DNA of 64,000 nucleotides from Megalopta genalis (GCF_051020955.1 NW_027476215.1:62001-126000), one strand, 5' to 3'. Positions 39,777 through 51,957 are shown, counted from the stretch's first letter. Notes: a model not told the origin generated them from the sequence alone. Program-made: numbers and translations.

Positions 39777-42534
39777 AATCGTTTGTATCGCAAGCAGTTG
39801 AAGCTAAATCATGTATATCACAAGTATTTGAAGCTAAACCATTTGATTCGCATGGATTTGATGCTATGCCATCTACTTCGCTTTTATTTGAAACTGAATC
39901 ATGTGTTTCTCTTGAACTTGAAGCTAACACGTTCGTTTCACATGCAGTTGAAGCTAAATCATGTATGTCACAAGTATTTGAAGCTGAACCATTTGTTTCG
40001 CACGAATATCAGGCTAAACCATGTGTTTGGAATGAATTTGAAGCTAAATCATGTGTTTCGCATAAATTTGAAGCTAACTCATTTGTTACGCATGCAGTTG
40101 AAGCTGAATCATGTATATCCCAAGTATTTGAAGCTCAACCATTTGATTCGCATGGATTTGAAGATAAGCCTTCTACTTCGCATTGATTTTAATCTAAATC
40201 ATGTGTTTCGCATGCATTTGAAGCTAATCGTTTGTATCGCATGGAGTTGAAGCTAAATCATGTATATCACAAGTATTTGCAGCTAAACCATTTGATTCGC
40301 ATGGATTTGATGCAATGCCATCTACTTCGCTTTTATTTGAAACTGAATCATATTTTTCTCTTGAATTTTAAGCTAACTAGTTTGTTTCGTAATGCAGTTG
40401 AAGCTAAATCATGTATATCACAATTATTTGAAGCTAAACCATTTGATTCGCATGGATTTCAAAATAAGCCTTCTACTTCGCATTGATTTTAATCTAAATC
40501 ATCTGTTTCGCATGGATTTAAAGCTATCTCGTTTGTTTCGCATGCAGTTGAAGATAAATCATGTATATCACAGGTATTTGAAGCTAAACCAGTTGTTTCG
40601 CATGGATTCGAAGATAAGCCTTCTAAATCGCATTGATTTCAAGCTAAATCATGTGTTTCGCATGGATTTGAAGCTAACTCGCTAGTTTTGCATGCTGTTG
40701 AAGCTTATTCATGTACATCACAAGTATTTGAAGCTAAACCATTTGTTTCGCAAGGATTCGAAAATCAGCCTTCTACTTCGCATTGATAAGAAGCTAAATC
40801 ATGTGTTTCGCTTGGATTTCAAGCTAACTCGTTTGTTTCGCATGCAACTGAAGCTAAATCATGTATATCACAATTATTTGAAGCTAAACCATTTGAATCG
40901 CATGGATTTCAAAATAAGCCTTCTACTTGCATTGATTTCAATCTAAATCATCTGTTTCGGATGGATTTAAAGCTATCTCGTTTTTTTCGCATGCAGTTGA
41001 AGATAAATCATGTATATCACAGGTATTTGAAGCTAAACCATTTGTTTCGCATGGATTCGAATATAAGCCTTCTAAATCGCATTGATGTCAAGCTAAATCA
41101 TATGTTTCGCATAGATTTGAATCTAACTCGCTAATTTTGCATGCTGTTGAAGCTTATTCATGTATATCACAAGTATTTGAAGCTAAACCATTTGTTTCGC
41201 AAGGATTCGAAGATCAGTCTTCTACTTCGCATTGATAAGAAGCTAAATCATGTGTTTCGCATGGATTTGAAGCTAACTCGTTCGTTTCGCTTGCATTTGA
41301 AGCTAAATCATGCACATCACATATATTTGAAGCTGAACCACTTGTTTCGCATGGATTTGAAGATAAGCCTTCTACTTCGCATTGATTTGAAGCTAAATCA
41401 TGTGTTTCGAATGGATTTGATGCTAACCGTTTGTTTCGCATGCAATTGAAGCTACATCATGTATATCACAATTATTTGAAGCTAAACCATTTGATTCGCA
41501 TGGATTTCAAAATAAGCCTTCTACTTCCCATTGATTTTAATCTAAATCATCTGTTTCGGATGGATTTAAAGCTATCTCGTTTGTTCGCATGCAGTTGAAG
41601 ATAAATCATGTATATCACAAGTATTTGAAGCTAATCCATTTGTTTCGCGTGGATTCGAAGATCAGCCTTCTACTTCGCATTGATTTGAAGTTAAATCATA
41701 TGTTTCGCATGGATTTGAAGCTAATCGTTTGTATCGCATGCAGTTGAAGCTAAATCATGTATATCACAAGTATTTGAAGCTAAACCATTTGATTCGCATG
41801 GATTTGATGCTATGCCATCTACTTCGCTTTTATTTGAAACTGAATCATGTGTTTCTCTTGAATTTGAAGCTAACACGTTCGTTTCACATGCAGTTGAAGC
41901 TAAATCATGTATGTCACAAGTATTTGAAGCTGAACCATTTGTTTCGCACGAATATCAGGCTAAACCATGTGTTTGGAATGAATTTGAAGCTAAATCATGT
42001 GTTTCTCTTGGATATGAAGCTAACTCGTTTGTTTCGCATGCAGTTGAAGATAAATCATGTATATCACAGGTATTTGAAGCTAAACCAGTTGTTTCGCATG
42101 GATTCGAAGATAAGCCTTCTAAATCGCATTGATTTCAAGCTAAATCATGTGATTCGCATGGATTTGAAGCTAACTCGCTAGTTTTGCATGCTGTTGAAGC
42201 TTATTCATGTACATCACAAGTATTTGAAGTTAAACCATTTGTTTCGCAAGGATTCGAAGATCGGCCTTCTACTTCGCATTGATAAGAAGCTAAATCATGT
42301 GTTTCGCTTGGATTTCAAGCTAACCCGTTTGTTTCGCATGCAACTGAAGCTAAATCATGTATATCACAATTATTTGAAGCTAAACCATTTGATTCGCATG
42401 GATTTCAAAATAAGCCTTCTACTTCGCATTGATTTTAATCTAAATCATCTGTTTCGGATGGATTTAAAGCTATCTCGTTTGTTTCGCATGCAGTTGAAGA
42501 TAAATCATGTATATCACAGGTATTTCAAGCTAAA
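39777..42534 (+). repeat. Mosaic pentamer stretch with old family markers
   Basis: This contains no gene. It carries TATCAGGC monomers at 39,998 and 41,944, the shared one-base deletion ACTTGCATTG near 40,923 (family of 3,446, 8,363 and 15,890), and a one-base loss in TTTGTTCGCATG near 41,583. The monomers around 41,141-41,450 match the family at 7,245-7,480 with a private CACATATATTTG. Confidence 0.75.
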
Positions 42535-43503
42535 CCATTTGATTCGCATGGATTTGATGCTATGCCATCTACTTCGCTTTTATTTGAAACTGAATCATGT
42601 GTTTCTCTTGAATTTGAAGCTAACACTTTCGTTTCGCATGCAGTTGAAGCTATATCATGTATGTCACAAGTATTTGAAGCTGAACCATTTGTTTCGCACG
42701 AATATCAGGCTAAACAATGTGTTTGGAATGAATTTGAAGCTAAATCATGTGTTTCGCATAGATTTGAAGCTAACTCGTTTGTTACGCACGCAGTTGAAGC
42801 TGAATCATGTATATCCCAAGTATTTGAAGCTCAACCATTTGATTCGCATGGATTTCAAAATAAGCCTTCTACTTCGCCTTGATTTGAAGCGAAATCATGT
42901 GTTTCGCTTGGATTTCAAGCTAACTCGTTTGTTTCGCATGCAATTGAAGCTAAATAATGTATCAAACAAGTATTTGAAGCTAAACCATTTGTTTCGCATG
43001 GATTCGAAGATCAGCCATCTACCTCGTATTGATTTAAAGCTAAATCATGTTTTTCGCATGGATTTGAAGCTAACTCGTTTGTATCGCATGCAGTTGAAGC
43101 CAAATCATGTACATCACAATTATTTGAAGCTAAACCACTTGATTCGCATGGATTTCAAAATAAGCCTTCTACTTCGCATTGATTTTAATCTAAATCATCT
43201 GTTTCGCATGGATTTAAAGCTATCTCGTTTGTTTCGCATGCAGTTGAAGATAAATCATGTATATCACAGGTATTTCAAGCTAAACCATTTGATTCGCATG
43301 GATTTGATGCTATGCCATCTACTTCGCTTTTATTTGAAACTGATTCATGTGTTTCTCTTGAATTTGAAGCTAACTCGTTCGTTTCACATGCAGTTGAAGC
43401 TAAATCATGTATGTCACAAGTATTTGAAGCTGAACCATTTGTTTCGCACGAATATCAGGCTAAACCATGTGTTTGGAATGAATTTGAAGCTAAATCATGT
43501 GTT
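41944..43503 (+). repeat. 750-bp-spaced TATCAGGC cassette series
   Basis: The variant C monomer TCGCACGAATATCAGGC and the following D monomer TGGAATGAATTTG occur at 41,944, 42,694 and 43,444. The spacing is exactly 750 bp, five pentamers, twice in a row. The pattern is a local five-pentamer higher-order repeat. The copies differ: CTAAACAATG at the middle one and CTAAACCATG at the others. Confidence 0.85.
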
Positions 43504-44152
43504 TCGCATAGATTTGAAGCTAACTAATTTGTTACGCATGCAGTTGAAGCTGAATCATGTATATCCCAAGTATTTGAAGCTCAACCATTTGATTCGCATG
43601 GATTTGAAGATAAGCCTTCTACTTCGCATTGATAAGAAGCAAAATCATGTGTTTCGCATTGATTTGAAGCTAACTCGTTCGTTTCGCTTGCATTTGAAGC
43701 TAAATCATGCACATCACAAGTATTTGAAGCTGAACCACTTGTTTCGCATGGATTTCAAAATAAGCCTTCTACTTCGCATTGATTTTAATCTAAATCATCT
43801 GTTTCGGATGGATTTAAAGCTATCTCATTTTTTTCGCATGCAGTTGAAGATAAAGCATGTATATCACAGGTATTTGAAGCTAAACCATTTGTTTCGCATG
43901 GATTCGAATATAAGCCTTCTAAATCGCATTGATTTTAATCTAAATCATCTGTTTCGCATGGATTTAAAGATATCTCGTTTGTTTCGCATGCAGTTGAAGA
44001 TAAATCATGTATATCACAAGTATTTGAAGCTAATCCATTTGTTTCGCGTGGATTCGAAGATCAGCCTTCTACTTCGCATTGATTTGAAGTTAAATCATAT
44101 GTTTCGCATGGATTTGAAGCTAATCGTTTGTATTGCATGCAGTTGTAGCTAA
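42188..44152 (+). other. 654-codon open frame, judged non-coding
   Basis: This is the longest open frame in the window. It consists wholly of degenerate 10-residue units of the MDLKLNHVFR type and is very basic. It starts at the GCATGCTG of an A monomer, which has no special context, and stops where GTTGTAGC replaces GTTGAAGC near 44,143. Related segments at 45.2 and 47.8 kb are broken into several frames by single-base changes, which argues against selection to keep it open. It could be transcribed as satellite RNA, but nothing seen supports translation. Confidence 0.85.
42535..43620 (+). repeat. Segmental copy 1 of 3 (partners 45,232 and 47,781)
   Basis: This roughly 1.1-kb segment is repeated at 45,232-46,317 (offset 2,697, 18 pentamers less three bases) and again at 47,781-48,866 (a further 2,549, 17 pentamers less one base). 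Shared rare features are CCATCTACCTCGTATTG and AAATAATGTATC or AAATAGTGTATC near the middle. The E monomer near 43,521 has CTAACTAATTTG; the later copies have CTAACTAAATTG. Confidence 0.85.
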
Positions 44153-45231
44153 ATCATGTATATCACAAGTATTTGAAGCTAAACCATTTGATTCGCATGG
44201 ATTTGATGCTATGCCATCTACTTCGCTTTTATTTGAAACTGAATCATGTGTTTCTCTTGAATTTGAAGCTAACACGTTCGTTTCACATGCAGTTGAAGCT
44301 AAATCATGTATGTCACAAGTATTTGAAGCTAAACCATTTGATTCGCATGGATTTCAAAATAAGCCTTCTACTTCGCATTGATTTTAATCTAAATCATCTG
44401 TTTCGCATGGATTTAAAGCTTTCTCGTTTGTTTCGCATGCAGTTGAAGATAAATCATGTATATCACAAGTATTTGAAGCTAATCCATTTGTTTCGCGTGG
44501 ATTCGAAGATCAGCCTTCTACTTCGCATTGATTTGAAGTTAAATCATATGTTTCGCATGGATTTGAAGCTAATCGTTTGTATCGCATGCAGTTGAAGCTA
44601 AATCATGTATATCACAAGTATTTGAAGCTAAACCATTTGTTTCGCAAGGATACGAAGATCAGCCTTCTACTTCGCATTGATAAGAAGCAAAATCATGTGT
44701 TTCGCATGGATTTGAAGCTGACTCGTTCGTTTCGCTTGCATTTGAAGCTAAATCATGCACATCACAAGTATTTGAAGCTGAACCACTTGTTTCGCATGGA
44801 TTTGAAGATAAGCCTTCTACTTCGCATTGATTTGAAGCTAAATCATGTGTGTCGAATGGATTTGAAGCTAACTCGATTGTTTCGCATGCAATTGAAGCTA
44901 CATCATGTATATCACAATTATTTGAAGCTAAACCATTTGATTCGCATGGATTTCAAAATAAGCCTTCTACTTCGCATTGATTTTAATCTAAATCATCTGT
45001 TTCGGATGGATTTAAAGCTATCTCGTTTGTTTCGCATGCAGTTGAAGATAAATCATGTATATCACAAGTATTTGAAGCTAATCCATTTGTTTCGCGTGGA
45101 TTCGAAGATCAGCCTTCTACTTCGCATTGATTTGAAGTTAAATCATATGTTTCGCATGGATTTGAAGCTAATCGTTTGTATCGCATGCAGTTGAAGCTAA
45201 ATCATGTATATCACAAGTATTTGAAGCTAAA
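43621..45231 (+). repeat. Mosaic pentamers, partly the partner of 4.6-5.2 kb
   Basis: No gene is present. 44,614-45,180 repeats 4,590-5,156 across 40 kb. Upstream, near 44,143, an A monomer has the unique GTTGTAGC. The stretch near 44,330 shortens the cassette pattern: the B monomer passes directly into TTTCAAAATAAG with no TATCAGGC unit. Confidence 0.75.
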
Positions 45232-46378
45232 CCATTTGATTCGCATGGATTTGATGCTATGCCATCTACTTCGCTTTTATTTGAAACTGAATCATGTGTT
45301 TCTCTTGAATTTGAAGCTAACACGTTCGTTTCACATGCAGTTGAAGCTAAATCATGTATGTCACATGTATTTGAAGCTGAACCATTTGTTTCGCACGAAT
45401 ATCAGGCTAAACAATGTGTTTGGAATGAATTTGAAGCTATATCATGTGTTTCGCATAGATTTGAAGCTAACTCGTTTGTTACGCATGCATTTGAAGCTGA
45501 ATCATGTATATCCCAAGTATTTGAAGCTCAACCATTTGATTCGCATGGATTTCAAAATAAGCCTTCTACTTCGCATTGATTTGAAGCGAAATCATGTGTT
45601 TCGCTTGGATTTCAAGCTAACTCGTTTGTTTCGCATGCAATTGAAGCTAAATAGTGTATCAAACAAGTATTTGAAGCTAAACCATTTGTTTCGCATGGAT
45701 TCGAAGATCAGCCATCTACCTCGTATTGATTTAAAGCTAAATCATGTGTTTCGCATGGATTTGAAGCTAACTCGTTTGTATCGCATGCAGTTGAAGCCAA
45801 ATCATGTATATCACAATTATTTGAAGCTAAACCACTTGATTCGCATGGATTTCAAAATAAGCCTTCAACTTCGCATTGATTTTAATCTAAATCATCTGTT
45901 TCGCATGGATTTAAAGCTATCTCGTTTGTTTCGCATGCAGTTGAAGATAAATCATGTATATCACAGGTATTTCAAGCTAAACCATTTGATTCGCATGGAT
46001 TTGATGCTATGCCATCTACTTCGCTTTTATTTGAAACTGAATCATGTGTTTCTCTTGAATTTGAAGCTAACTCGTTCGTTTCACATGCAGTTGAAGCTAA
46101 ATCATGTATGTCACAAGTATTTGAAGCTGAACCATTTGTTTCGCACGAATATCAGGCTAAACCATGTGTTTGGAATGAATTTGAAGCTAAATCATGTGTT
46201 TCGCATAGATTTGAAGCTAACTAAATTGTTACGCATGCAGTTGAAGCTGAATCATGTATATCCCAAGTATTTGAAGCTCAACCATTTGATTCGCATGGAT
46301 TTGAAGATAAGCCTTCTAAATCGCATTGATTTCAAGCTAAATCATGTGTTTCGCATGGATTTGAAGCTAACTCGCTAG
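45176..46378 (+). other. 400-codon open frame, judged non-coding
   Basis: It reads the same MDLKLNHVFR-type units as the longest frame and corresponds to 42.5-43.6 kb in the second copy of the 2.7-kb segment. It ends at the TAG of an E monomer (CTCGCTAG), the usual stop for this frame. It has no domain or unique sequence. Confidence 0.83.
45232..46317 (+). repeat. Segmental copy 2 of 3
   Basis: This is the middle copy of the 42.5/45.2/47.8-kb series. TATCAGGC monomers lie at 45,391 and 46,141, 750 bp apart. Private changes include CACATGTATTTG near 45,363, GAAGCTATATCATG near 45,434 and GCATGCATTTGAAGCTG near 45,484. Confidence 0.85.
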
Positions 46379-46780
46379 TTTTGCATGCTGTTGAAGCTTA
46401 TTCATGTACATCACAAGTGTTTGAAGCTAAGCCATTTGTTTCGCAAGGATTCGAAGATCAGCCTTCTACTTCGCATTGATTTGAAGCTAAATCATGTGTT
46501 TCGCTTGGATTTCAAGCTAGCTCGTTTGTTTCGCATGCAATTGAAGCTAAATCATGTATATCACAATTATTTGAAGCTAAACCATTTGATTCGCATGGAT
46601 TTCAAAATAAGCCTTCTACTTCGCATTGATTTTAATCTAAATCATCTGTTTCGGATGGATTTAAAGCTATCTCGTTTGTTTCGCATGCAGTTGAAGATAA
46701 ATCATGTATATCACAAGTATTTGAAGCTAATCCATTTGTTTCGCGTGGAATCGAAGATCAGCCTTCTACTTCGCATTGAT
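46310..46780 (+). repeat. Segmental copy (partner 49,009-49,479, offset 2,699)
   Basis: The two share CACAAGTGTTTGAAGC and CTAAGCCATTTG, unique to this pair in the window. The A-start context GCTAGCTCG here is CTATCTCG there. The copy continues the 2.7-kb series of 42.5-48.9 kb. Confidence 0.82.
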
Positions 46781-47780
46781 TTCAAGCTAAATCATATGTT
46801 TCGCATAGATTTGAAGCTAACTCGCTAGTTTTGCATGCTGTTGAAGCTTATTCATGTATATCACAAGTATTTGAAGCTAAACCATTTGTTTCGCAAGGAT
46901 TCGAAGATCAGCCTTCTACTTCGCATTGATAAGAAGCTAAATCATGTGTTTCGCTTGGATTTCAAGCTAACACGTTTGTTTCGCATGCAACTGAAGCTAA
47001 ATAATGTATATCACAATTATTTGAAGCTAAACCATTTGTTTCGCATGGATTCGAATATAAGCCTTCTAAATCGCATTGATGTCAAGCTAAATCATATGTT
47101 TCGCATAGATTTGAAGCTAACTCGCTAATTTTGCATGCTGTTGAAGCTTATTCATGTATATCACAAGTATTTGAAGCTAAACCATTTGTTTCGCAAGGTT
47201 ACGAAGATCAGCCTTCTACTTCGCATTGATAAGAAGCAAAATCATGTGTTTCGCATGGATTTGAAGCTAACTCGTTCGTTTCGCTTGCATTTGAAGCTAA
47301 ATCATGCACATCACAAGTATTTGAAGCTGAACCACTTGTTTCGCATGGATTTGAAGATAAGCCTTCTACTTCGCATTGATTTGAAGCTAAATCATGTGTT
47401 TCGCTTGGATTTCAAGCTAACTCGTTTGTTTCGCATGCAATTGAAGCTAAATCATGTATAACACAATTATTTGAAGCTAAACCATTTGATTCGCATGGAT
47501 TTCAAAGTAAGCCTTCTACTTCGCATTGATTTTAATCTAAATCATCTGTTTCGGATGGATTTAAAGCTATCTCGTTTGTTTCGCATGCAGTTGAAGATAA
47601 ATCATGTATATCACAAGTAATTGAAGCTAATCCATTTGTTTCGCGTGGATTCGAAGATCAGCATTCTACTTCGCATTGATTTGAAGTTAAATCATATGTT
47701 TCGCATGGATTTGAAGCTAATCGTTTGTATCGCATGCAGTTGAAGCTAATTCATGTATATTACAAGTATTTGAAGCTAAA
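46781..47780 (+). repeat. Ordinary pentamers between copies 2 and 3
   Basis: No gene is present. Three E/A junctions with TTTTGCATGCTG occur. Private changes include GTATAACACAATT near 47,456, CAAGTAATTGAAGC near 47,614 and GATCAGCATTC near 47,656. Pentamer order is regular. Confidence 0.7.
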
Positions 47781-48866
47781 CCATTTGATTCGCATGGATT
47801 TGATGCTATGCCATCTACTTCGCTTTTATTTGAAACTGAATCATGTGTTTCTCTTGAATTTGAAGCTAACACTTTCGTTTCACATGCAGTTGAAGCTATA
47901 TCATGTATGTCACAAGTATTTGAAGCTGAACCATTTGTTTCGCACGAATATCAGGCTAAACAATGTGTTTGGAATGAATTTGAAGCTAAATCATGTGTTT
48001 CGCATAGATTTGAAGCTAACTCGTTTGTTATGCATGCAGTTGAAGCTGAATCATGTATATCCCAAGTATTTGAAGCTCAACCATTTGATTCGCATGGATT
48101 TCAAATAAAGCCTTCTACTTCGCATTGATTTGAAGCGAGATCATGTGTTTCGCTTGGATTTCAAGCTAACTCGTTTGTTTCGCATGCAATTGAAGCTAAA
48201 TAATGTATCAAACAAGTATTTGAAGCTAAACCATTTGTTTCGCATGGATTCGAAGATCAGCCATCTACCTCGTATTGATTTAAAGCTAAATCATGTGTTT
48301 CGCATGAATTTGAAGCTAACTCGTTTTTATCGCATGCAGTTGAAGCCAAATCATGTATATCACAATTATTTGAAGCTAAACCACTTGATTCGCATGGATT
48401 TCAAAATAAGCCTTCTACTTCGCATTGATTTTAATCTAAATCATCTGTTTCGCATGGATTTAAAGCTATCTCGTTTGTTTCGCATGCAGTTGAAGATAAA
48501 TCATGTATATCACAGGTATTTCAAGCTAAACCATTTGATTCGCATGGATTTGATGCTATGCCATCTACTTCGCTTTTATTTGAAACTGAATCATGTGTTT
48601 CTCTTGAATTTGAAGCTAACTCGTTCGTTTCACATGCAGTTGAAGCTAAATCATGTATGTCACAAGTATTTGAAGCTGAACCATTTGTTTCGCACGAATA
48701 TCAGGCTAAACCATGTGTTTGGAATAAATTTGAAGCTAAATCATGTGTTTCGCATAGATTTGAAGCTAACTAAATTGTTACGCATGCAGTTGAAGCTGAA
48801 TCATGTATATCCCAAGTATTTGAAGCTCAACCATTTGATTCGCATGGATTTGAAGATAAGCCTTCT
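47781..48866 (+). repeat. Segmental copy 3 of 3
   Basis: This is the last copy of the series, with TATCAGGC monomers at 47,940 and 48,690 (again 750 bp apart). Private changes are GTTATGCATGC near 48,028, TTTCAAATAAAGCC near 48,100 and TGGAATAAATTTG near 48,720. Confidence 0.85.
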
Positions 48867-51590
48867 ACTTCGCATTGATTTTAATCTAAATCATCTGTTT
48901 CGCATGGATTTAAAGCTATCTCGTTTGTTTCGCACGCAGTTGAAGATAAATCATGTATATCACAGGTATTTGAAGCTAAACCATTTGTTTCGCATGGATT
49001 CGAAGATAAGCCTTCTAAATCGAATTGATTTCAAGCTAAATCATGTGTTTCGCATGGATTTGAAGCTAACTCGCTAGTTTTGCATGCTGTTGAAGCTTAT
49101 TCATGTACATCACAAGTGTTTGAAGCTAAGCCATTTGTTTCGCAAGGATTCGAAGATCAGCCTTCTACGTCGCATTGATTTGAAGCTAAATCATGTGTTT
49201 CGCTTGGATTTCAAGCTATCTCGTTTGTTTCGCATGCAATTGAAGCTAAATCATGTATATCACAATTATTTGAAGCTAAACCATTTGATTCGCATGGATT
49301 TCAAAATAAGCCTTCTACTTCGCATTGATTTTAATCTAAATCATCTGTTTCGGATTGATTTAAAGCTATCTCGTTTGTTTCGCATGCAGTTGAAGATAAA
49401 TCATGTATATCACAAGTATTTGAAGCTAATCCATTTGTTTCGCGTGGATTCGAAGATCAGCCTTCTACTTCGCATTGATTTGAAGTTAAATCATATGTTT
49501 CGCATGGTTTTGAAGCTAATCGTTTGTATCGCATGCAGTTGAAGCTAATTCATGTATGTCACAAGTATTTGAAGCTAAACCATTTGATTCGCATGGATTT
49601 GATGCTATGCCATCTACTTCGCTTTTATTTGAAACTGAATCATGTGTTTCTCTTGAATTTGAAGCTAACACGTTCGTTTCACATGCAGTTGAAGCTAAAT
49701 CATGTATGTCACAAGTATTTGAAGCTGAACCATTTGTTTCGCATGGATTCGAAGATCAGCCATCTACCTCGTATTGATTTAAAGCTAAATCATGTGTTTC
49801 GCATGGATTTGAAGCTAACTCGTTTGTATCGCATGCAGTTGAAGCTAAATCATGTATATCACAATTATTTGAAGCTAAACCACTTGATTCGCATGGATTT
49901 AAAAATAAGCCTTCTACTTCGCATTGATTTTAATCTAAATCATCTGTTTCGGATGGATTTAAAGCTATCTCGTTTGTTCCGCATGCAGTTGAAGATAAAT
50001 CATGTATATCACAAGTATTTGAAGCTAATCCATTTGTTTCGCGTGGATTTGAAGCTAATCGTTTGTTTCGCATGCAATTGAAGCTAAATCATGTATATCA
50101 CAATTATTTGAAGCTAAACCATTTGATTCGCATGGATTTCAAAATAAGCCTTCTACTTCGCATTGATTTTAATCTAAATCATCTGTTTCGGATGGATTTA
50201 AAGCTATCTCGTTTTTTTCGCATGCAGTTGAAGCTAAATCATGTATATCACAATTATTTGAAGCTGAACCACTTGTTTCGCATGGATTTCAAAATAAGCC
50301 TTCTACTTCGCATTGATTTTAATCTAAATCATCTGTTTCGGATGGATTTAAAGCTATCTCGTTTGTTTCGCATGCAGTTGAAGATAAATCATGTATATCA
50401 CAGGTATTTGAAGCTAAACCATTTGTTTCGCATGGATTCGAATATAAGCCTTCTAAATCGCATTGATGTCAAGCTAAATCATATGTTTCGCACAGATTTG
50501 AAGCCAACTCGCTAATTTTGCATGCTGTTGAAGCTTATTCATGTATATCACAAGTATTTGAAGCTAAACCATTTGTTTCGCAAGGATTCGAAGATCAGCC
50601 TTCTACTTCGCATTGATAAGAAGCTAACTCATGTGTTTCGCATGGATTTGAAGCTAACTCGTTAGTTTTGCATGCTGTTGAAGCTAAATCATGTATATCA
50701 CAAGTATTTGAAGCTAAACCATTTGTTTCGCAAGGTTACGTAGATCAGCCTTCTACTTCGCATTGATAAGAAGCAAAATCATGTGTTTCGCATGGATTTG
50801 AAGCTAACTCGTTCGTTTCGCTTGCATTTGAAGCTAAATCATGCACATCACAAGTATTTGAAGCTAAACCATTTGATTCGCATGGATTTCAAAATAAGCC
50901 TTCTACTTCGCATTGATTTTAATCTTAATCATCTGTTTCGGATGGATTTAAAGCTATCTCATTTTTTTCGCATGCAGTTGAAGATAAATCATGTATATCA
51001 CAGGTATTTGAAGCTAAACCATTTGTTTCGCATGGATTCGAATATAAGCCTTCTAAATCGCATTGATGTCAAGCTAAATCATATGTTTCGCATAGATTTG
51101 AAGCTAACTCGCTAATTTTGCATGCTGTTGAAGCTTATTCGTGTATATCACAAGTATTTGAAGCTAAACCATTTGTTTCGCAAGGATTCGAAGATCAGCC
51201 TTCTACTTCGCATTGATAAGAAGCTAACTCATGTGTTTCGCATGGATTTGAAGCCAACTCGTTAGTTTTGCATGCTGTTTAAGCTAAATCATGTATATCA
51301 CAAGTATTTGAAGCTAAACCATTTGATTCGCATGGATTTGATGCTATGCCATCTACTTCGCTTTTATTTGAAACTGAATCATGTGTTTCTCTTGAATTTG
51401 AAGCTAACACGTTCGTTTCACATGCAGTTGAAGCTAAATCATGTATGTCACAAGTATTTGAAGCTGAACCATTTGTTTCGCACGAATATCAGGCTAAACC
51501 ATGTGTTTGGAATGAATTTGAAGCTAAATCATGTGTTTCTCTTGGATATGAAGCTTACTCGTTTGTTTCGCATGCAGTTGAAGCTAAATC
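48867..51590 (+). repeat. Last homogenised pentamers before the diverged island
   Basis: No gene is present. 49,009-49,479 repeats 46,310-46,780. A TATCAGGC cassette at 51,478 is the last of the left block. Its E monomer, CTTGGATATGAAG, and the following A lead into CAAGTTTCTGAA, where the diverged monomers begin. Private losses include a one-base stop-creating change GCTGTTTAAGC near 51,276. Confidence 0.75.
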
Positions 51591-51867
51591 ATGTTTATCA
51601 CAAGTTTCTGAATATAAACCATTTGTTTCGCTTGGATTTGAAGCTGTGCCTTCTACGTCGAATTGATTTGAAGCTAAATCATGTGTTTCGCATGGATTTG
51701 ATTCTAACTCGTTTGTTTCGGATGCTGTTGAAGCTAAATCATTTATATCTCAAGCATTTGAAGCTAAACCATTTGTTTCGCATGCATTCGAAGATAAGCA
51801 TTCCACTTCGCATTGATTTGAAGCTAAATCATGTGTTTCGCATGGATTTGAAACTAACTCGTCTGTT

Positions 51868-51957
51868 TCGCCTGCATTTGAATCTATATCACTTATATCG
51901 CAAGTATCTGAAGCTGAACCATTTGTTTTGCATGGATATGAAGCTAACTCATTTGTT
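51868..51957 (+). repeat. Three-monomer unit A-B-E
   Basis: An A monomer (TCGCCTGC, 51,868), a B monomer (TCGCAAGTATCTG, 51,898) and an E-like monomer (TTGCATGGATATGAAG, 51,928) are followed directly by a new A monomer at 51,958. C and D are missing. This is a register break of a kind not seen in the homogenised blocks. Confidence 0.82.

Larger units (their letters stand above)
1..51590 (+). repeat. Left homogenised block of the satellite
   Basis: Pentamers here belong to a limited set of sharply defined variants that recur with little or no change. Examples are C monomers with TTTCAAAATAAG, D monomers with GATTTTAATC, E monomers with TTTAAAGCTATCTCG and A monomers with GAAGCTTATTC. The same strings of variants recur many kilobases apart, as expected from repeated unequal exchange or amplification of multi-pentamer segments. 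The right limit is near 51,590, where B changes to CAAGTTTCTGAA and the defined variants stop. It contains no recognisable gene. Confidence 0.85.

Noticed and set aside
42188..44152. 654-codon open frame as a real coding sequence
   Set aside because: Its sister segments at 45.2 and 47.8 kb are broken by small changes. It is made only of satellite units, and a long stop-free run is expected because the canonical pentamer has no stop in this frame.
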